A stretch of 6,649 bases of DNA from Bifidobacteriaceae bacterium NR021 (lineage in GTDB: Bacteria > Actinomycetota > Actinomycetes > Actinomycetales > Bifidobacteriaceae), in the NCBI GenBank assembly GCA_003585845.1, contig NQOP01000001.1, forward strand, positions 737,110-743,758. Direction: 5' to 3'. Position 1 is the stretch's first letter, and every line of letters starts with the position of its first letter. The position numbers were made by a program, and so were the translations under genes. Below, piece by piece: positions 1-6,424 of the stretch. The notes under the pieces are model-generated. The model saw only the letters and a list, made by a program, of their open reading frames with translations, ran no database searches and was not told the DNA's origin.

Positions 1-13
1 CTTAAAGCAGCAA

Positions 14-44
14 GTGCCCGGCTTACTTAAAAGCAGCCGGGCGC
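14..44 (-). terminator. GC-rich hairpin just past the TPR gene, possible terminator
   Basis: Bases 16-23 (gcccggct) and 35-42 (agccgggc) form a perfect 8-bp stem around an 11-base loop. A G-C pair at 14/44 could extend it. It starts about 20 bases after the stop codon of the TPR gene, the usual place for an intrinsic terminator. Against this, the minus-strand sequence after the stem lacks a real T-run, having only scattered Ts toward the window edge. It may be a weak or factor-assisted terminator, or simply a 3'-end stabilising hairpin. Confidence 0.4.
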
Positions 45-64
45 AAATATTCAAATGTTACGAA

Positions 65-1726
65 CTACTCTTCGTCAGCGTGAACAGCACTCATCTCGAT
101 AGTATCCGTATTATCCGCATTCTCAGAGTTACTTGTCTCTTCTGAGTCTTCTAAATCTTCTGAGTCTTCAGAATCTTCAGAATCTTCAGTTACTTCAGAT
201 TCTTCATCAGATTCTTCATCAGATTCTTCATCAGGAGCAAATTGAGCATCATCTTCACTCATGCCAATTTCATCCATCATGTCATCATTCAAATGCTCTA
301 AATCATAGTCGATAACAATATCATCAGGATTTATATCTTCGTCATCAACATCAGCATACTGTTGCTCAAGCTTATCAAGCAAAGACTCTAATTCAATTGC
401 TTCATCACTACGACCGGCTTCTTCCAAGAAGTATTGTTCTGCTTGAACTGCACGCATACGATACTCCCCAGGAAGGCCCTTTGAACGACCCATTGCATGA
501 ACCAATTCAATAGCCTTATCAGCATGACCAGTATCAGCCAAAACACCTGCATAAACGAGGAACATTTCGGCTTTCACTTCTCCTCTTAAGGTTTTTGCTT
601 CATCTGACATGCAAATTTCTAAAGCCTTATCTAGATTTCCCATACCGCGCTCGCAATCGGCAATAAATGGCAAATAATCGAGATAACCATTCATTCGCAT
701 TGCAGTGCGGAATTCCTTAGAAGCAAGCTTGTAATCGCCCTGACGATAGGCCACAAAAGCTAAAGTTTCGCGAGCAAAATCAATACGAGATGCTTGCTTA
801 GCAGCCCACTTTGCATGTTCTAATGCAAGTTCAGGATTTTCTTCTTGCAAAGTATAGGCCGCAAGAATATGAAGACCAATATTTTCAGCATGCTCCTTTG
901 AAAGACCGCGCAAACGCTCGCGATCTTCTTTAGAAAGCATTGCCCATTCCAAACCTTTTGGCATCTTAGGCTCACCAGGGCGACGTGCTGTATAAGGATT
1001 TTGAGATGGATAAGAAACAGTTCCGTCAGAATTGCGGCGTGGACCATCTTCAAAACGGAAGCTACTACGCGAATTTGTGCGACGATCATCTCTGCGGTCA
1101 TCTCTGCGATTGTCACGACGATCAAAACGACGCTCATTATCTCTGCGCTCATCGCGACGATCGTCTCTGCGGTCATCACGGAAGCCACCCTTAGAGCCTT
1201 TATGGAAATCTTTATGGAAATCGCCATTGCGATGGTTCTCACGACGATTATCCCTGCGATCGTCACGATGGTTAAAACGATGCTCACCATCAAACTTCTT
1301 GTAGCGTGGGTTGCCACCTTCTTCACCAGAATGTTCAAAATCTCTAGAACGACGGTCATCACGACGATCATCTACACGATCAAAATGACGGTTACGATCA
1401 AAGCGACGATCATTATCGCGATTCTCTGAGCGGAATCCGTCCTTCTTAAAACCATTCTTCTTAAAACCACCGCGACGATCATCTTTACGATCGTCATGAC
1501 GGTTAAAACGACGATCACCATCACGCTTTACGCCAGAGTGGAAGCTCTCCTCACGGTCATCATCATTACGGCGGAAACCACCCTTCTTAAAACCGCCTTT
1601 ATGGAAACCATCTTTATGGAAACCGCCACGACGCTCGCTACTTTTACCACCATTGCGATGACCAAATCCGCCACGTTCACCAAAAGATTTCTTACCACTC
1701 CGCGAGTGTTCGCGTTCTTCGCCCAT
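65..1726 (-). CDS. TPR-core protein with Arg/Asp-rich disordered N-terminal arm and acidic tail, function unknown
   Basis: A 553-residue protein of unknown function in three blocks. Residues 1 to about 245 are very polar and Arg/Asp/Gly/Lys/His-rich, with two recurring motifs: GGF(K/H)K-type units near 34-51, 86-98 and 170-182, and eight DDRR units between 82 and 216. Residues about 258-460 look alpha-helical, with at least four TPR-like helix pairs (around 318-345, 350-378, 385-412 and 423-451). Residues 461-553 are an acidic Asp/Glu/Ser tail. There is no signal peptide or membrane segment, so it is probably cytoplasmic. The ATG at 1726 is chosen because AGAGGT lies 8 bases upstream. A TTG 27 bases further up (1753) has no SD. 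It follows tyrS but has its own likely -10 box and a terminator before it. By analogy, Arg/Gly/Phe-rich arms often bind RNA and TPR cores bind proteins, but neither is shown here. Position after tyrS matches a TPR protein I recall in other actinobacteria. Confidence 0.9.
   Translation of the reverse strand: MGEEREHSRSGKKSFGERGGFGHRNGGKSSERRGGFHKDGFHKGGFKKGGFRRNDDDREESFHSGVKRDGDRRFNRHDDRKDDRRGGFKKNGFKKDGFRSENRDNDRRFDRNRHFDRVDDRRDDRRSRDFEHSGEEGGNPRYKKFDGEHRFNHRDDRRDNRRENHRNGDFHKDFHKGSKGGFRDDRRDDRRDERRDNERRFDRRDNRRDDRRDDRRTNSRSSFRFEDGPRRNSDGTVSYPSQNPYTARRPGEPKMPKGLEWAMLSKEDRERLRGLSKEHAENIGLHILAAYTLQEENPELALEHAKWAAKQASRIDFARETLAFVAYRQGDYKLASKEFRTAMRMNGYLDYLPFIADCERGMGNLDKALEICMSDEAKTLRGEVKAEMFLVYAGVLADTGHADKAIELVHAMGRSKGLPGEYRMRAVQAEQYFLEEAGRSDEAIELESLLDKLEQQYADVDDEDINPDDIVIDYDLEHLNDDMMDEIGMSEDDAQFAPDEESDEESDEESEVTEDSEDSEDSEDLEDSEETSNSENADNTDTIEMSAVHADEE
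138..191. repeat. Six tandem 9-bp units in the acidic tail
   Basis: Six head-to-tail 9-bp units, reading on the plus strand tcttctgag, tcttctaaa, tcttctgag, tcttcagaa, tcttcagaa and tcttcagtt. They encode the Ser-Glu-Asp run of the acidic tail. The unit is a multiple of three, so gain or loss keeps the reading frame. The two identical adjacent copies at 165-182 suggest recent duplication. Confidence 0.85.
196..231. repeat. Three perfect 12-bp tandem units in the acidic tail
   Basis: The unit cagattcttcat occurs three times without a mismatch (196-207, 208-219, 220-231), followed by the first three bases of a fourth. It encodes three Ser-Asp-Glu-Glu units. Perfect identity, including third codon positions, points to recent slippage expansion rather than selection on the protein alone. 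Confidence 0.9.
1079..1180. repeat. Degenerate Arg/Asp codon repeat (DDRR block)
   Basis: This stretch encodes residues 183-216 of the TPR-core protein, almost entirely Arg, Asp, Asn and Glu. It contains four DDRR units plus RDERR and RRDNRR variants. At the DNA level it is a run of imperfect units related to tctgcggtcatc and acgacgatcatc. Synonymous codon changes between units suggest an older, drifting repeat, unlike the perfect repeats in the acidic tail. Confidence 0.7.
1574..1627. repeat. GGF/DGF-Lys/His repeat block in the N-terminal arm
   Basis: Encodes residues 34-51 of the TPR-core protein, where a Gly/Asp-Gly-Phe core followed by two basic residues recurs every five residues. The plus strand shows alternating imperfect units such as cttcttaaaaccgcc and tttatggaaacc. 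A related block encodes residues 86-98 at 1433-1471. Evenly spaced aromatic residues between basic residues are typical of RNA-binding disordered arms, but that role is inference. Confidence 0.65.
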
Positions 1727-1734
1727 TCTGGCAT

Positions 1735-1740
1735 ACCTCT
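1735..1740 (-). promoter_or_regulatory. Shine-Dalgarno site fixing the start of the TPR-core gene
   Basis: AGAGGT on the minus strand lies 8 bases before the ATG at 1726. No comparable site precedes the in-frame TTG at 1753, whose upstream sequence is plain A/T. The longer reading would also place this SD inside codons, so the shorter 553-residue protein is preferred. Confidence 0.75.
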
Positions 1741-1776
1741 CATCTATGTGCAATTTTATTACAAAATCACATTTTA

Positions 1777-1782
1777 ATTATA
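1777..1782 (-). promoter_or_regulatory. Probable -10 box for the TPR-core gene
   Basis: A perfect TATAAT on the minus strand, about 50 bases before the ATG at 1726. Transcription would start near 1770. The -35 region at the right spacing falls in the foot of the tyrS terminator hairpin (CAGATG at 17 bp) and matches TTGACA poorly. The local DNA is very AT-rich, so a chance match is possible. Its position after a terminator supports a real promoter. Confidence 0.45.
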
Positions 1783-1798
1783 TTCATAAAACAACTAA

Positions 1799-1854
1799 AC
1801 ATCTGCTGTAAGCAAGCTATAGCATACATCAAGCAGCAAGCTTACAACAGATGT
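1799..1854 (-). terminator. Intrinsic terminator of tyrS
   Basis: Arms at 1799-1813 and 1840-1854 form a 15-bp stem, 27 bases after the tyrS stop codon. Read as minus-strand RNA, all 15 positions pair, including one G-U pair. On the plus strand the same position is a C-A mismatch. This asymmetry favours minus-strand use. The following sequence is T-rich but broken up (TTTAGTTGTTTT). The plus strand has a cleaner T6 run at 1856-1861, but no plus-strand gene is present to terminate. Confidence 0.7.
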
Positions 1855-1880
1855 ATTTTTTAATAAATCACAAACATTTA

Positions 1881-3200
1881 TTAAGCGCGCTCTACGGCAC
1901 CGATAGCTTTCTTGCCGCGGCGAAGCAAAGCGAAACGACCGTGCAAGAAAGAGCCCTCACTTAACACATCGTCGACACCATTTACACGTTCATTATTCAG
2001 ATACAAACCGCCTGCTTCAATAGCGCGACGAGCTTCGGAAACAGTGCGGAACAGACCTGCGGCAACTGCAGCCTCAACAACACGATCTGCAACTTTAGCC
2101 TTAGCGAAATCTAAACTACCGTCTTCAGCCTTAACCTTAACGCCATCTAAAGCAGCTTCAAGAGTCTGCTCATCAATATTGCAAAGATCACCACGTCCAA
2201 ACAAAGCGGAAGAAGCTTCAATAGCCTGGTTCGTTAAATCTTCACCGTGAACGAAACTCGTAACTTCCCACGCAAGCACGCGCTGAGCTTCACGACTTCC
2301 AGGATCATCCTGAATTTGCTGAGCTAAACGCTCAATTTCATCTTTTGGCAAGAAAGTGAACACTTTAAGCAACTTAACAACTTCATCATCAGGCTGATTG
2401 AACCAGAACTGGTAGAAGCGATAAGGGCTAAGCATAGAAGGATCAAGCCACATGGCATTACCTTCTGACTTACCAAACTTACGACCTTGATTATCTGTAA
2501 TAATTGGGCTAGTAAACACGTTTACGGATGCGCCACGAACCTTACGAATCAAATCCATGCCGGAAGTGAGATTACCCCACTGATCCGAACCACCAAGCTG
2601 CAAAGTTACGTTGTAATTATCAAACAAATACAAGAAGTCGTTGCCTTGCAAAACTTGATAACTAAACTCAGCAAAAGAAATACCTTCATCGGAATTTAAG
2701 CGACGAGCCACAATATCCTTAGAAAGCATTGTGCCAACTCGGAAGTTCTTACCAACATCGCGCAAAAAGTCGATAGCAGACATCTTAGAAACCCAGTCGT
2801 AATTGCTGACAAAACGAACAGGATTTTCACCATCAAGAGGCAAAATTCTGCCAATCTGCCTACGCAAACGCTCAGCCCAACCAGCCACAATATCCTTAGA
2901 ATTAAGAGTGCGTTCTCCGCTTTGACGAGGGTCACCAATCAAACCAGTAGCACCACCAACTAAAGCAATAGGATGATGACCTGCAGCCTGCAAGTGGCGC
3001 ATATTAATAAGCTGCACAAGATTACCAATATGCAATGAAGCAGCAGTAGGATCGTAACCGCAATAATACGTTAATGGTTCTCCGTCAAGCGCTTGAGCAA
3101 GTTGCTGCTCATCAGTAGATTGTGAAATTAATCCACGCCACTTAAGCTCTTCAAACAAAGAAGCAAAACCTGCTTCCTTGTAGTTCCTGACCTGAGCCAT
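1881..3200 (-). CDS. tyrS: Tyrosyl-tRNA synthetase
   Basis: A 439-residue cytoplasmic class I aminoacyl-tRNA synthetase that charges tRNA-Tyr with tyrosine using ATP. The nucleotide-binding signature is HIGN at residues 57-60, preceded by the tyrosine-pocket segment YYCGYDPT (45-52). YQ..Q..D (Y181, Q185, D188) and GSDQWGN (204-210) are the tyrosine and adenylate contacts. KFGKS (241-245) is the KMSKS-class loop. Residues about 370-432 form an S4-like RNA-binding domain. Length is normal for bacterial TyrRS. The ATG at 3200 is chosen because GGAGA lies about 6 bases upstream and MAQVRNYK is a plausible family N-terminus. The open frame runs 44 codons further up but through the argH terminator. 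No T-box-like leader fits in the roughly 95 bases available. HIGN instead of HIGH is a tolerated natural variant in this family. Confidence 0.97.
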   Translation of the reverse strand: MAQVRNYKEAGFASLFEELKWRGLISQSTDEQQLAQALDGEPLTYYCGYDPTAASLHIGNLVQLINMRHLQAAGHHPIALVGGATGLIGDPRQSGERTLNSKDIVAGWAERLRRQIGRILPLDGENPVRFVSNYDWVSKMSAIDFLRDVGKNFRVGTMLSKDIVARRLNSDEGISFAEFSYQVLQGNDFLYLFDNYNVTLQLGGSDQWGNLTSGMDLIRKVRGASVNVFTSPIITDNQGRKFGKSEGNAMWLDPSMLSPYRFYQFWFNQPDDEVVKLLKVFTFLPKDEIERLAQQIQDDPGSREAQRVLAWEVTSFVHGEDLTNQAIEASSALFGRGDLCNIDEQTLEAALDGVKVKAEDGSLDFAKAKVADRVVEAAVAAGLFRTVSEARRAIEAGGLYLNNERVNGVDDVLSEGSFLHGRFALLRRGKKAIGAVERA

Positions 3201-3205
3201 TCGTA

Positions 3206-3210
3206 TCTCC
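3206..3210 (-). promoter_or_regulatory. Shine-Dalgarno site fixing the tyrS start
   Basis: GGAGA on the minus strand, 5-6 bases before the ATG at 3200. It decides between this start and the in-frame upstream ATG at 3332, which would read through the argH terminator hairpin and give a 44-residue extension unlike any TyrRS. Confidence 0.85.
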
Positions 3211-3294
3211 TTAATACAGAATACCGATAAATATCGGGCGCTTTGCGCGTCCACAAGCCTTTCAATTTTTGCAGCACATGACGACACGCATAAT

Positions 3295-3333
3295 AAAAAG
3301 TGCCAAATATCATAAAGTACGATACTTGGCACT
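3295..3333 (-). terminator. Intrinsic terminator of the argGH unit
   Basis: Arms at 3299-3311 and 3321-3333 form a 13-bp stem with a 9-base loop, followed on the minus strand by TTTTT then ATTA. One position is a G-U pair in minus-strand RNA and would be a mismatch on the plus strand, which fixes the direction. It begins 32 bases after the argH stop codon and isolates tyrS from the arginine genes. Confidence 0.9.
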
Positions 3334-3365
3334 ATAACGTGACAGCTAATAATCTAATTTTAAAA

Positions 3366-4883
3366 TTATTTTATAGGCGAAATATAAGCAGAACCATCGT
3401 TTTTCGAATTTGCAAATTTATAATAATTATCCATTGCGTTTTCAGCCTCTAAAATTTGCTCTTTAACTCGCACGAAGGCTGTACCGCCACGACCGCATCT
3501 AGCAGACACAGATCCAGCACTAGTCAATATTGTTCTAATATTCGCAATTTCTGCGCTATCAACAAAATCGCTTAGAATATTTGAAAAATCATCATCGCTT
3601 AAATCAGCAAGATCTCCCCCAATTTCCTCAGCTCGCTTTACACACAAACCAGACAAAGTATGAGCATTACGGAATGGAACACCCTTTTTTACAAGCCATT
3701 CTGCAATATCTGTAGCAAGAGCGAAACCAGTAGAAGACTGTTCATAAAGTCTATTGAGATCAAATTTCATAGTTTCTACCATTCCAGCAAAAGCTGGAAG
3801 CAGCACTTCTAAAGTGTCAATTTGATCAAAAACAGCTTCTTTATCTTCCTGCAAATCGCGAGCATAAGCAGTAGGAAGACCTTTAAGAGTTGCCATTAAA
3901 CCAGTTAAATCGCCTATTAATCTACCAGCTTTACCGCGAGCAAGTTCCGCAATATCTGGATTCTTTTTTTGAGGCATAATCGATGAGCCAGTTGAATAAG
4001 CATCATCTAAACGAACAAATGCAAATTCTTGAGTATTCCAAATAATAATTTCTTCACTTAATCGTGATATATCAACACCAACCATTGCTGCAATGAATGA
4101 AAATTCTGCGACTAAGTCTCTACTTGCAGTTGCGTCTATAGAATTAGCGCAAACTTTTGAAAAACCAAGCTCTTTAGCTACTTGTTCTGGATTAAGACCA
4201 AGAGTATTGCCTGCCAAAGCTCCTGCTCCATAAGGGCTTTCATCTGCACGCAAATCCCAATCTATGAAGCGATTTACATCTCGTAAAAGCGGCCAAACAT
4301 GTGCCATTAACTGATGCGCAAGCAAAATTGGTTGAGCGTGTTGCATGTGAGTGCGACCCGGCATCACTGCGTCTTTTGCATTTTTTGATTGATTCAGCAA
4401 CGCTTGGCAAACTGACAACAATAATGATGCAATAATGCGCGCATGCCTACGCAAAAACATACGTATTAAAGCTGCAATTTGATCATTTCTAGAGCGACCT
4501 GCACGAAGCTTTCCACCAAGCTCATTTCCAGCAATTTCAAGTAAACCGCGCTCTAATGCTGTAGCTTCATCCTCATCTTCCTCAATAGGTGCGAAAGTTC
4601 CGTCATCTACACGCTTTTGCAATTCATCTAATGCACAAGATAAATCAGCATACTCTTTTTCGTTAAGAAGACCTGCACGATGCAACGCATGCGCATGAGC
4701 TCTAGAACCAGCAATATCATCATCCGCTAATCGCCAATCAAATTGTGTGGACTTGCTTAGTTTCGCTAACTCTGCTGAAGGACCTGAACTAAATCGTCCA
4801 CCCCACAATGCAATAGGGTGATTAGTATTATTGTTTTCATTATTTTCTAGTTCTGCGGCTGCTGCTTTTGTTGCATCGTGCAT
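3366..4883 (-). CDS. argH: Argininosuccinate lyase
   Basis: A 505-residue enzyme of the fumarase/aspartase superfamily that splits argininosuccinate into arginine and fumarate, the last step of arginine synthesis. It is expected to be a cytoplasmic homotetramer. Conserved segments seen: LWGGRF (26-31), SRNDQ (131-135), [10 protein letters not shown] (176-185, with a catalytic-region His at 179) and the superfamily signature [12 protein letters not shown] (299-310), whose flexible serine loop carries the catalytic base. The ATG at 4883 has AAAGG about 9 bases upstream, and no other start lies before the conserved region. About 23 residues rich in Ala, Glu and Asn precede LWGGRF, longer than I expect for this family. 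Only 36 AT-rich bases without a hairpin separate it from argG, so the two are probably one transcript. Confidence 0.96.
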   Translation of the reverse strand: MHDATKAAAAELENNENNNTNHPIALWGGRFSSGPSAELAKLSKSTQFDWRLADDDIAGSRAHAHALHRAGLLNEKEYADLSCALDELQKRVDDGTFAPIEEDEDEATALERGLLEIAGNELGGKLRAGRSRNDQIAALIRMFLRRHARIIASLLLSVCQALLNQSKNAKDAVMPGRTHMQHAQPILLAHQLMAHVWPLLRDVNRFIDWDLRADESPYGAGALAGNTLGLNPEQVAKELGFSKVCANSIDATASRDLVAEFSFIAAMVGVDISRLSEEIIIWNTQEFAFVRLDDAYSTGSSIMPQKKNPDIAELARGKAGRLIGDLTGLMATLKGLPTAYARDLQEDKEAVFDQIDTLEVLLPAFAGMVETMKFDLNRLYEQSSTGFALATDIAEWLVKKGVPFRNAHTLSGLCVKRAEEIGGDLADLSDDDFSNILSDFVDSAEIANIRTILTSAGSVSARCGRGGTAFVRVKEQILEAENAMDNYYKFANSKNDGSAYISPIK

Positions 4884-4919
4884 AGTTTATTACCTTTATA
4901 TCTTTTTATATATATCGTA

Positions 4920-6134
4920 TTAGTTGTTGTTTGCAACGCGCATATCTCTTGCTGCTGCAACCTTGCTAGACAATCCGTAGATTTCAATGAATCCATTGGA
5001 AGCACGCTGATCAAATGTATCTGAAGAATCATATGTTGCTAAATTAAAGTCATACAATGATTCCTCAGAACGGCGTCCAGTAACTACAGCTTTGCCAGCA
5101 TACATAGTCATTCGAATTTCTCCAGAAACATGCTCTTGAGTTTCATTAATAAACGCGTTAAGAGAACGCACAACTGGAGAGAACCACTGACCGTCATAGA
5201 CAAATTCAGCCCACTTTTTATCAAGAGCACGCTTTAACCTGTGCTGCTCACGCTCCAGGCAGCAATTTTCAAGCTCTTGGTGTGCAACAATTAAAGCTTG
5301 AGCACCTGGAACTTCGTACAATTCACGAGATTTAATTCCTACAAGACGATCTTCAATAATATCAATTCGTCCAATTCCTTGCGCTCCAGCTCTTGCATTC
5401 ATTTCTTCAATTGCTTGCAAAGGCGTTACGCTATGACCGTCAATTGCAACTGGAACACCTTTTTCAAAAGTAATTGTAACTTCATCCGGTTCTTGAGATT
5501 CAAGAGGATTTTGCGTATAAGAATAGCACTCTTCAGTCGGAGCATTCCATGGATCTTCTAAGAAACCGGTTTCAATTGCACGGCCCCAAACATTTTGGTC
5601 GATCGAATATGGGCTTTTCTTGCTCTGTTCAATTGGAAGCTTGTGCTCGTTAGCGAACTCTATTTCAACATCACGAGTAAGTGACAAATCTCGAATTGGG
5701 CTAATAGCTTTTAATTCTGGATCCAAAGATTGGATTGCAACTTCAAAACGAACTTGATCGTTTCCTTTACCTGTGCAACCATGCGCAATTGTGTCTGCAT
5801 CAAATTGATGAGCTGCATTCACTAAGTGGCGAGTAATCAAAGGCCTGGAAAGAGCGGAAACCAATGGATACACGTCTTCATACATTGCGTTAGCTTTTAA
5901 TGCAAGCATGCAATAATTATCTGCGAATTCTTCGCGAGCATCGACAACATATGCCTCAACTGCACCACAAGCCAAAGCACGATTTTTAATTACTTCAAGC
6001 GCTTCACCGCCTTGACCAACGTTTAGTGACACAGCTACAACGTCTTGACCTGTTTGCTCTTTAAGGTATGGAATTGCTACAGAAGTATCGAGGCCACCTG
6101 AATACGCCAAGACAATACGTTTTTTATTAGTCAT
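4920..6134 (-). CDS. argG: Argininosuccinate synthase
   Basis: A 404-residue cytoplasmic enzyme that joins citrulline and aspartate using ATP to form argininosuccinate, the substrate of ArgH. Residues 12-18 (SGGLDTS) are the ATP-pyrophosphatase P-loop. [14 protein letters not shown] (118-131) and [15 protein letters not shown] (174-188) are characteristic nucleotide, citrulline and aspartate-binding segments. Length is normal for the family. The ATG at 6134 is chosen because GGGAGG lies just upstream and the product then begins [14 protein letters not shown]. The in-frame ATG at 6152 would place the SD inside codons and has no SD of its own. It lies downstream of argR but behind the argR terminator. 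A -10 box and a probable ArgR operator in the gap suggest its own arginine-repressed promoter. Confidence 0.97.
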   Translation of the reverse strand: MTNKKRIVLAYSGGLDTSVAIPYLKEQTGQDVVAVSLNVGQGGEALEVIKNRALACGAVEAYVVDAREEFADNYCMLALKANAMYEDVYPLVSALSRPLITRHLVNAAHQFDADTIAHGCTGKGNDQVRFEVAIQSLDPELKAISPIRDLSLTRDVEIEFANEHKLPIEQSKKSPYSIDQNVWGRAIETGFLEDPWNAPTEECYSYTQNPLESQEPDEVTITFEKGVPVAIDGHSVTPLQAIEEMNARAGAQGIGRIDIIEDRLVGIKSRELYEVPGAQALIVAHQELENCCLEREQHRLKRALDKKWAEFVYDGQWFSPVVRSLNAFINETQEHVSGEIRMTMYAGKAVVTGRRSEESLYDFNLATYDSSDTFDQRASNGFIEIYGLSSKVAAARDMRVANNN

Positions 6135-6136
6135 TG

Positions 6137-6151
6137 TGACCTCCCAGGTCA
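6137..6151 (-). promoter_or_regulatory. argG Shine-Dalgarno site within a small hairpin
   Basis: On the minus strand TGACCT-GGG-AGGTCA forms a 6-bp inverted repeat with a 3-base loop, ending two bases before the ATG at 6134. The SD core GGGAGG spans the loop and the 3' arm, so folding would hide part of it. The stem is short, and a ribosome or a competing fold could open it easily. A regulatory role is inference. Confidence 0.5.
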
Positions 6152-6154
6152 TAT

Positions 6155-6172
6155 ATTGAATAAATAAACAAT
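6155..6172. promoter_or_regulatory. Probable ArgR operator (ARG box) upstream of argG
   Basis: The plus-strand sequence attgaataaataaacaat (from 6155) fits the E. coli/Bacillus-type ARG box WNTGAATWWWWATTCANW. The left half TGAAT is perfect, the centre is all A/T, and the right half AAACA matches three of five bases. It lies just downstream of the predicted argG transcription start, where a bound repressor would block initiation. Its own regulator, argR, is the neighbouring gene. Only one box is clear, although ArgR often uses two. Confidence 0.45.
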
Positions 6173-6181
6173 AAAGAGCAT

Positions 6182-6187
6182 ATTATA
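6182..6187 (-). promoter_or_regulatory. Probable -10 box of the argGH promoter
   Basis: A perfect TATAAT on the minus strand, 47 bases before the argG ATG. Predicted initiation near 6175 puts the ARG box at about +3 to +20. No good -35 sits at 16-18 bp. A TTGATT is present but only 12 bp upstream. Two further TATAAT hexamers lie in the same AT-rich gap, so this choice rests on its position relative to the ARG box and the SD. Confidence 0.45.
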
Positions 6188-6292
6188 CATCTAAAATAAA
6201 ATCAACAGACGCACCAAAAATTATTATATTTTTATAATCTTCGGAGAATTATTACAAAATACAAAAAATATATCGATTATAGTTATGCATAT
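6188..6292. other. AT-rich part of the argR-argG gap with two more TATAAT hexamers
   Basis: About 105 bases, mostly A and T, with no open reading frame of note. Besides the favoured -10 box it holds minus-strand TATAAT at 6223-6228 and 6276-6281. Neither has a convincing -35 at standard spacing, and the second sits immediately after the argR terminator tail. They could be alternative start sites or chance matches expected from base composition. Confidence 0.4.
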
Positions 6293-6329
6293 AAAAAACG
6301 CGTGCAGCTCAACAATGCACTGCACGCGT
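6293..6329 (-). terminator. Intrinsic terminator of argR
   Basis: Perfect 10-bp GC-rich arms at 6298-6307 (acgcgtgcag) and 6320-6329 (ctgcacgcgt) with a 12-base loop, followed on the minus strand by six Ts (6298 down to 6293) then ATAT. This is a textbook intrinsic terminator. It means argG is not simply read through from argR. Confidence 0.93.
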
Positions 6330-6363
6330 ATGAATCTTTTCTTTAATGCAAAATTATTTTTCT

Positions 6364-6390
6364 AATACAACTCTTTTGAATACAACTCTT
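6364..6390. repeat. 12-bp direct repeat in the argR 3' untranslated region
   Basis: The 12-mer aatacaactctt occurs exactly at 6364-6375 and again at 6379-6390, separated by ttg, giving a 15-bp period. It lies between the argR stop codon and its terminator, inside about 95 bases of noncoding sequence. A perfect 12-base repeat this close is not expected by chance. It may be a local duplication or a paired protein-binding site. No match to an ARG box is seen. Confidence 0.75.
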
Positions 6391-6424
6391 ATTGAAATGA
6401 ACACAATACTTCTTAATAGATTAT

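Noticed and set aside
133..315. Plus-strand open frame rich in Leu, Gln and His
   Set aside because: It is the antisense of the repetitive acidic tail. The low-complexity product comes from the tandem repeats, and no SD or promoter is seen.
1079..1627. CRISPR-like array
   Set aside because: The repeats are short, in-frame and coding with no unique spacers, and sit inside an open reading frame.
1727..1753. TTG start adding nine residues to the TPR-core protein
   Set aside because: No SD precedes it, while the ATG at 1726 has AGAGGT at good spacing.
820..1777. Several overlapping open frames on both strands across the Arg/Asp arm
   Set aside because: The Arg/Asp codon repeats lack stops in other frames, giving Ile/Val/Thr-rich or Arg/Ser-rich products without family features or SD sites. 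They are shadows of the TPR-core gene.
5..1840. Shared 10-mer aagcagcaag at 5-14 and 1831-1840 flanking the TPR-core gene
   Set aside because: Several 10-base matches are expected by chance in a window this size. The copies are not in equivalent hairpin positions.
3201..3294. T-box riboswitch for tyrS
   Set aside because: The leader after the argH terminator is too short, and no T-box sequence or antiterminator pairing is seen.
3201..3332. 44-residue N-terminal extension of tyrS
   Set aside because: It would begin within the argH terminator, has no SD, and does not resemble a TyrRS N-terminus.
4847..5032. Minus-strand open frame across the argG-argH junction
   Set aside because: It lies out of frame over the end of argG and the start of argH and has no recognisable features.
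6135..6152. Six-residue N-terminal extension of argG
   Set aside because: No SD is present upstream, and the extension contains the SD of the ATG at 6134.
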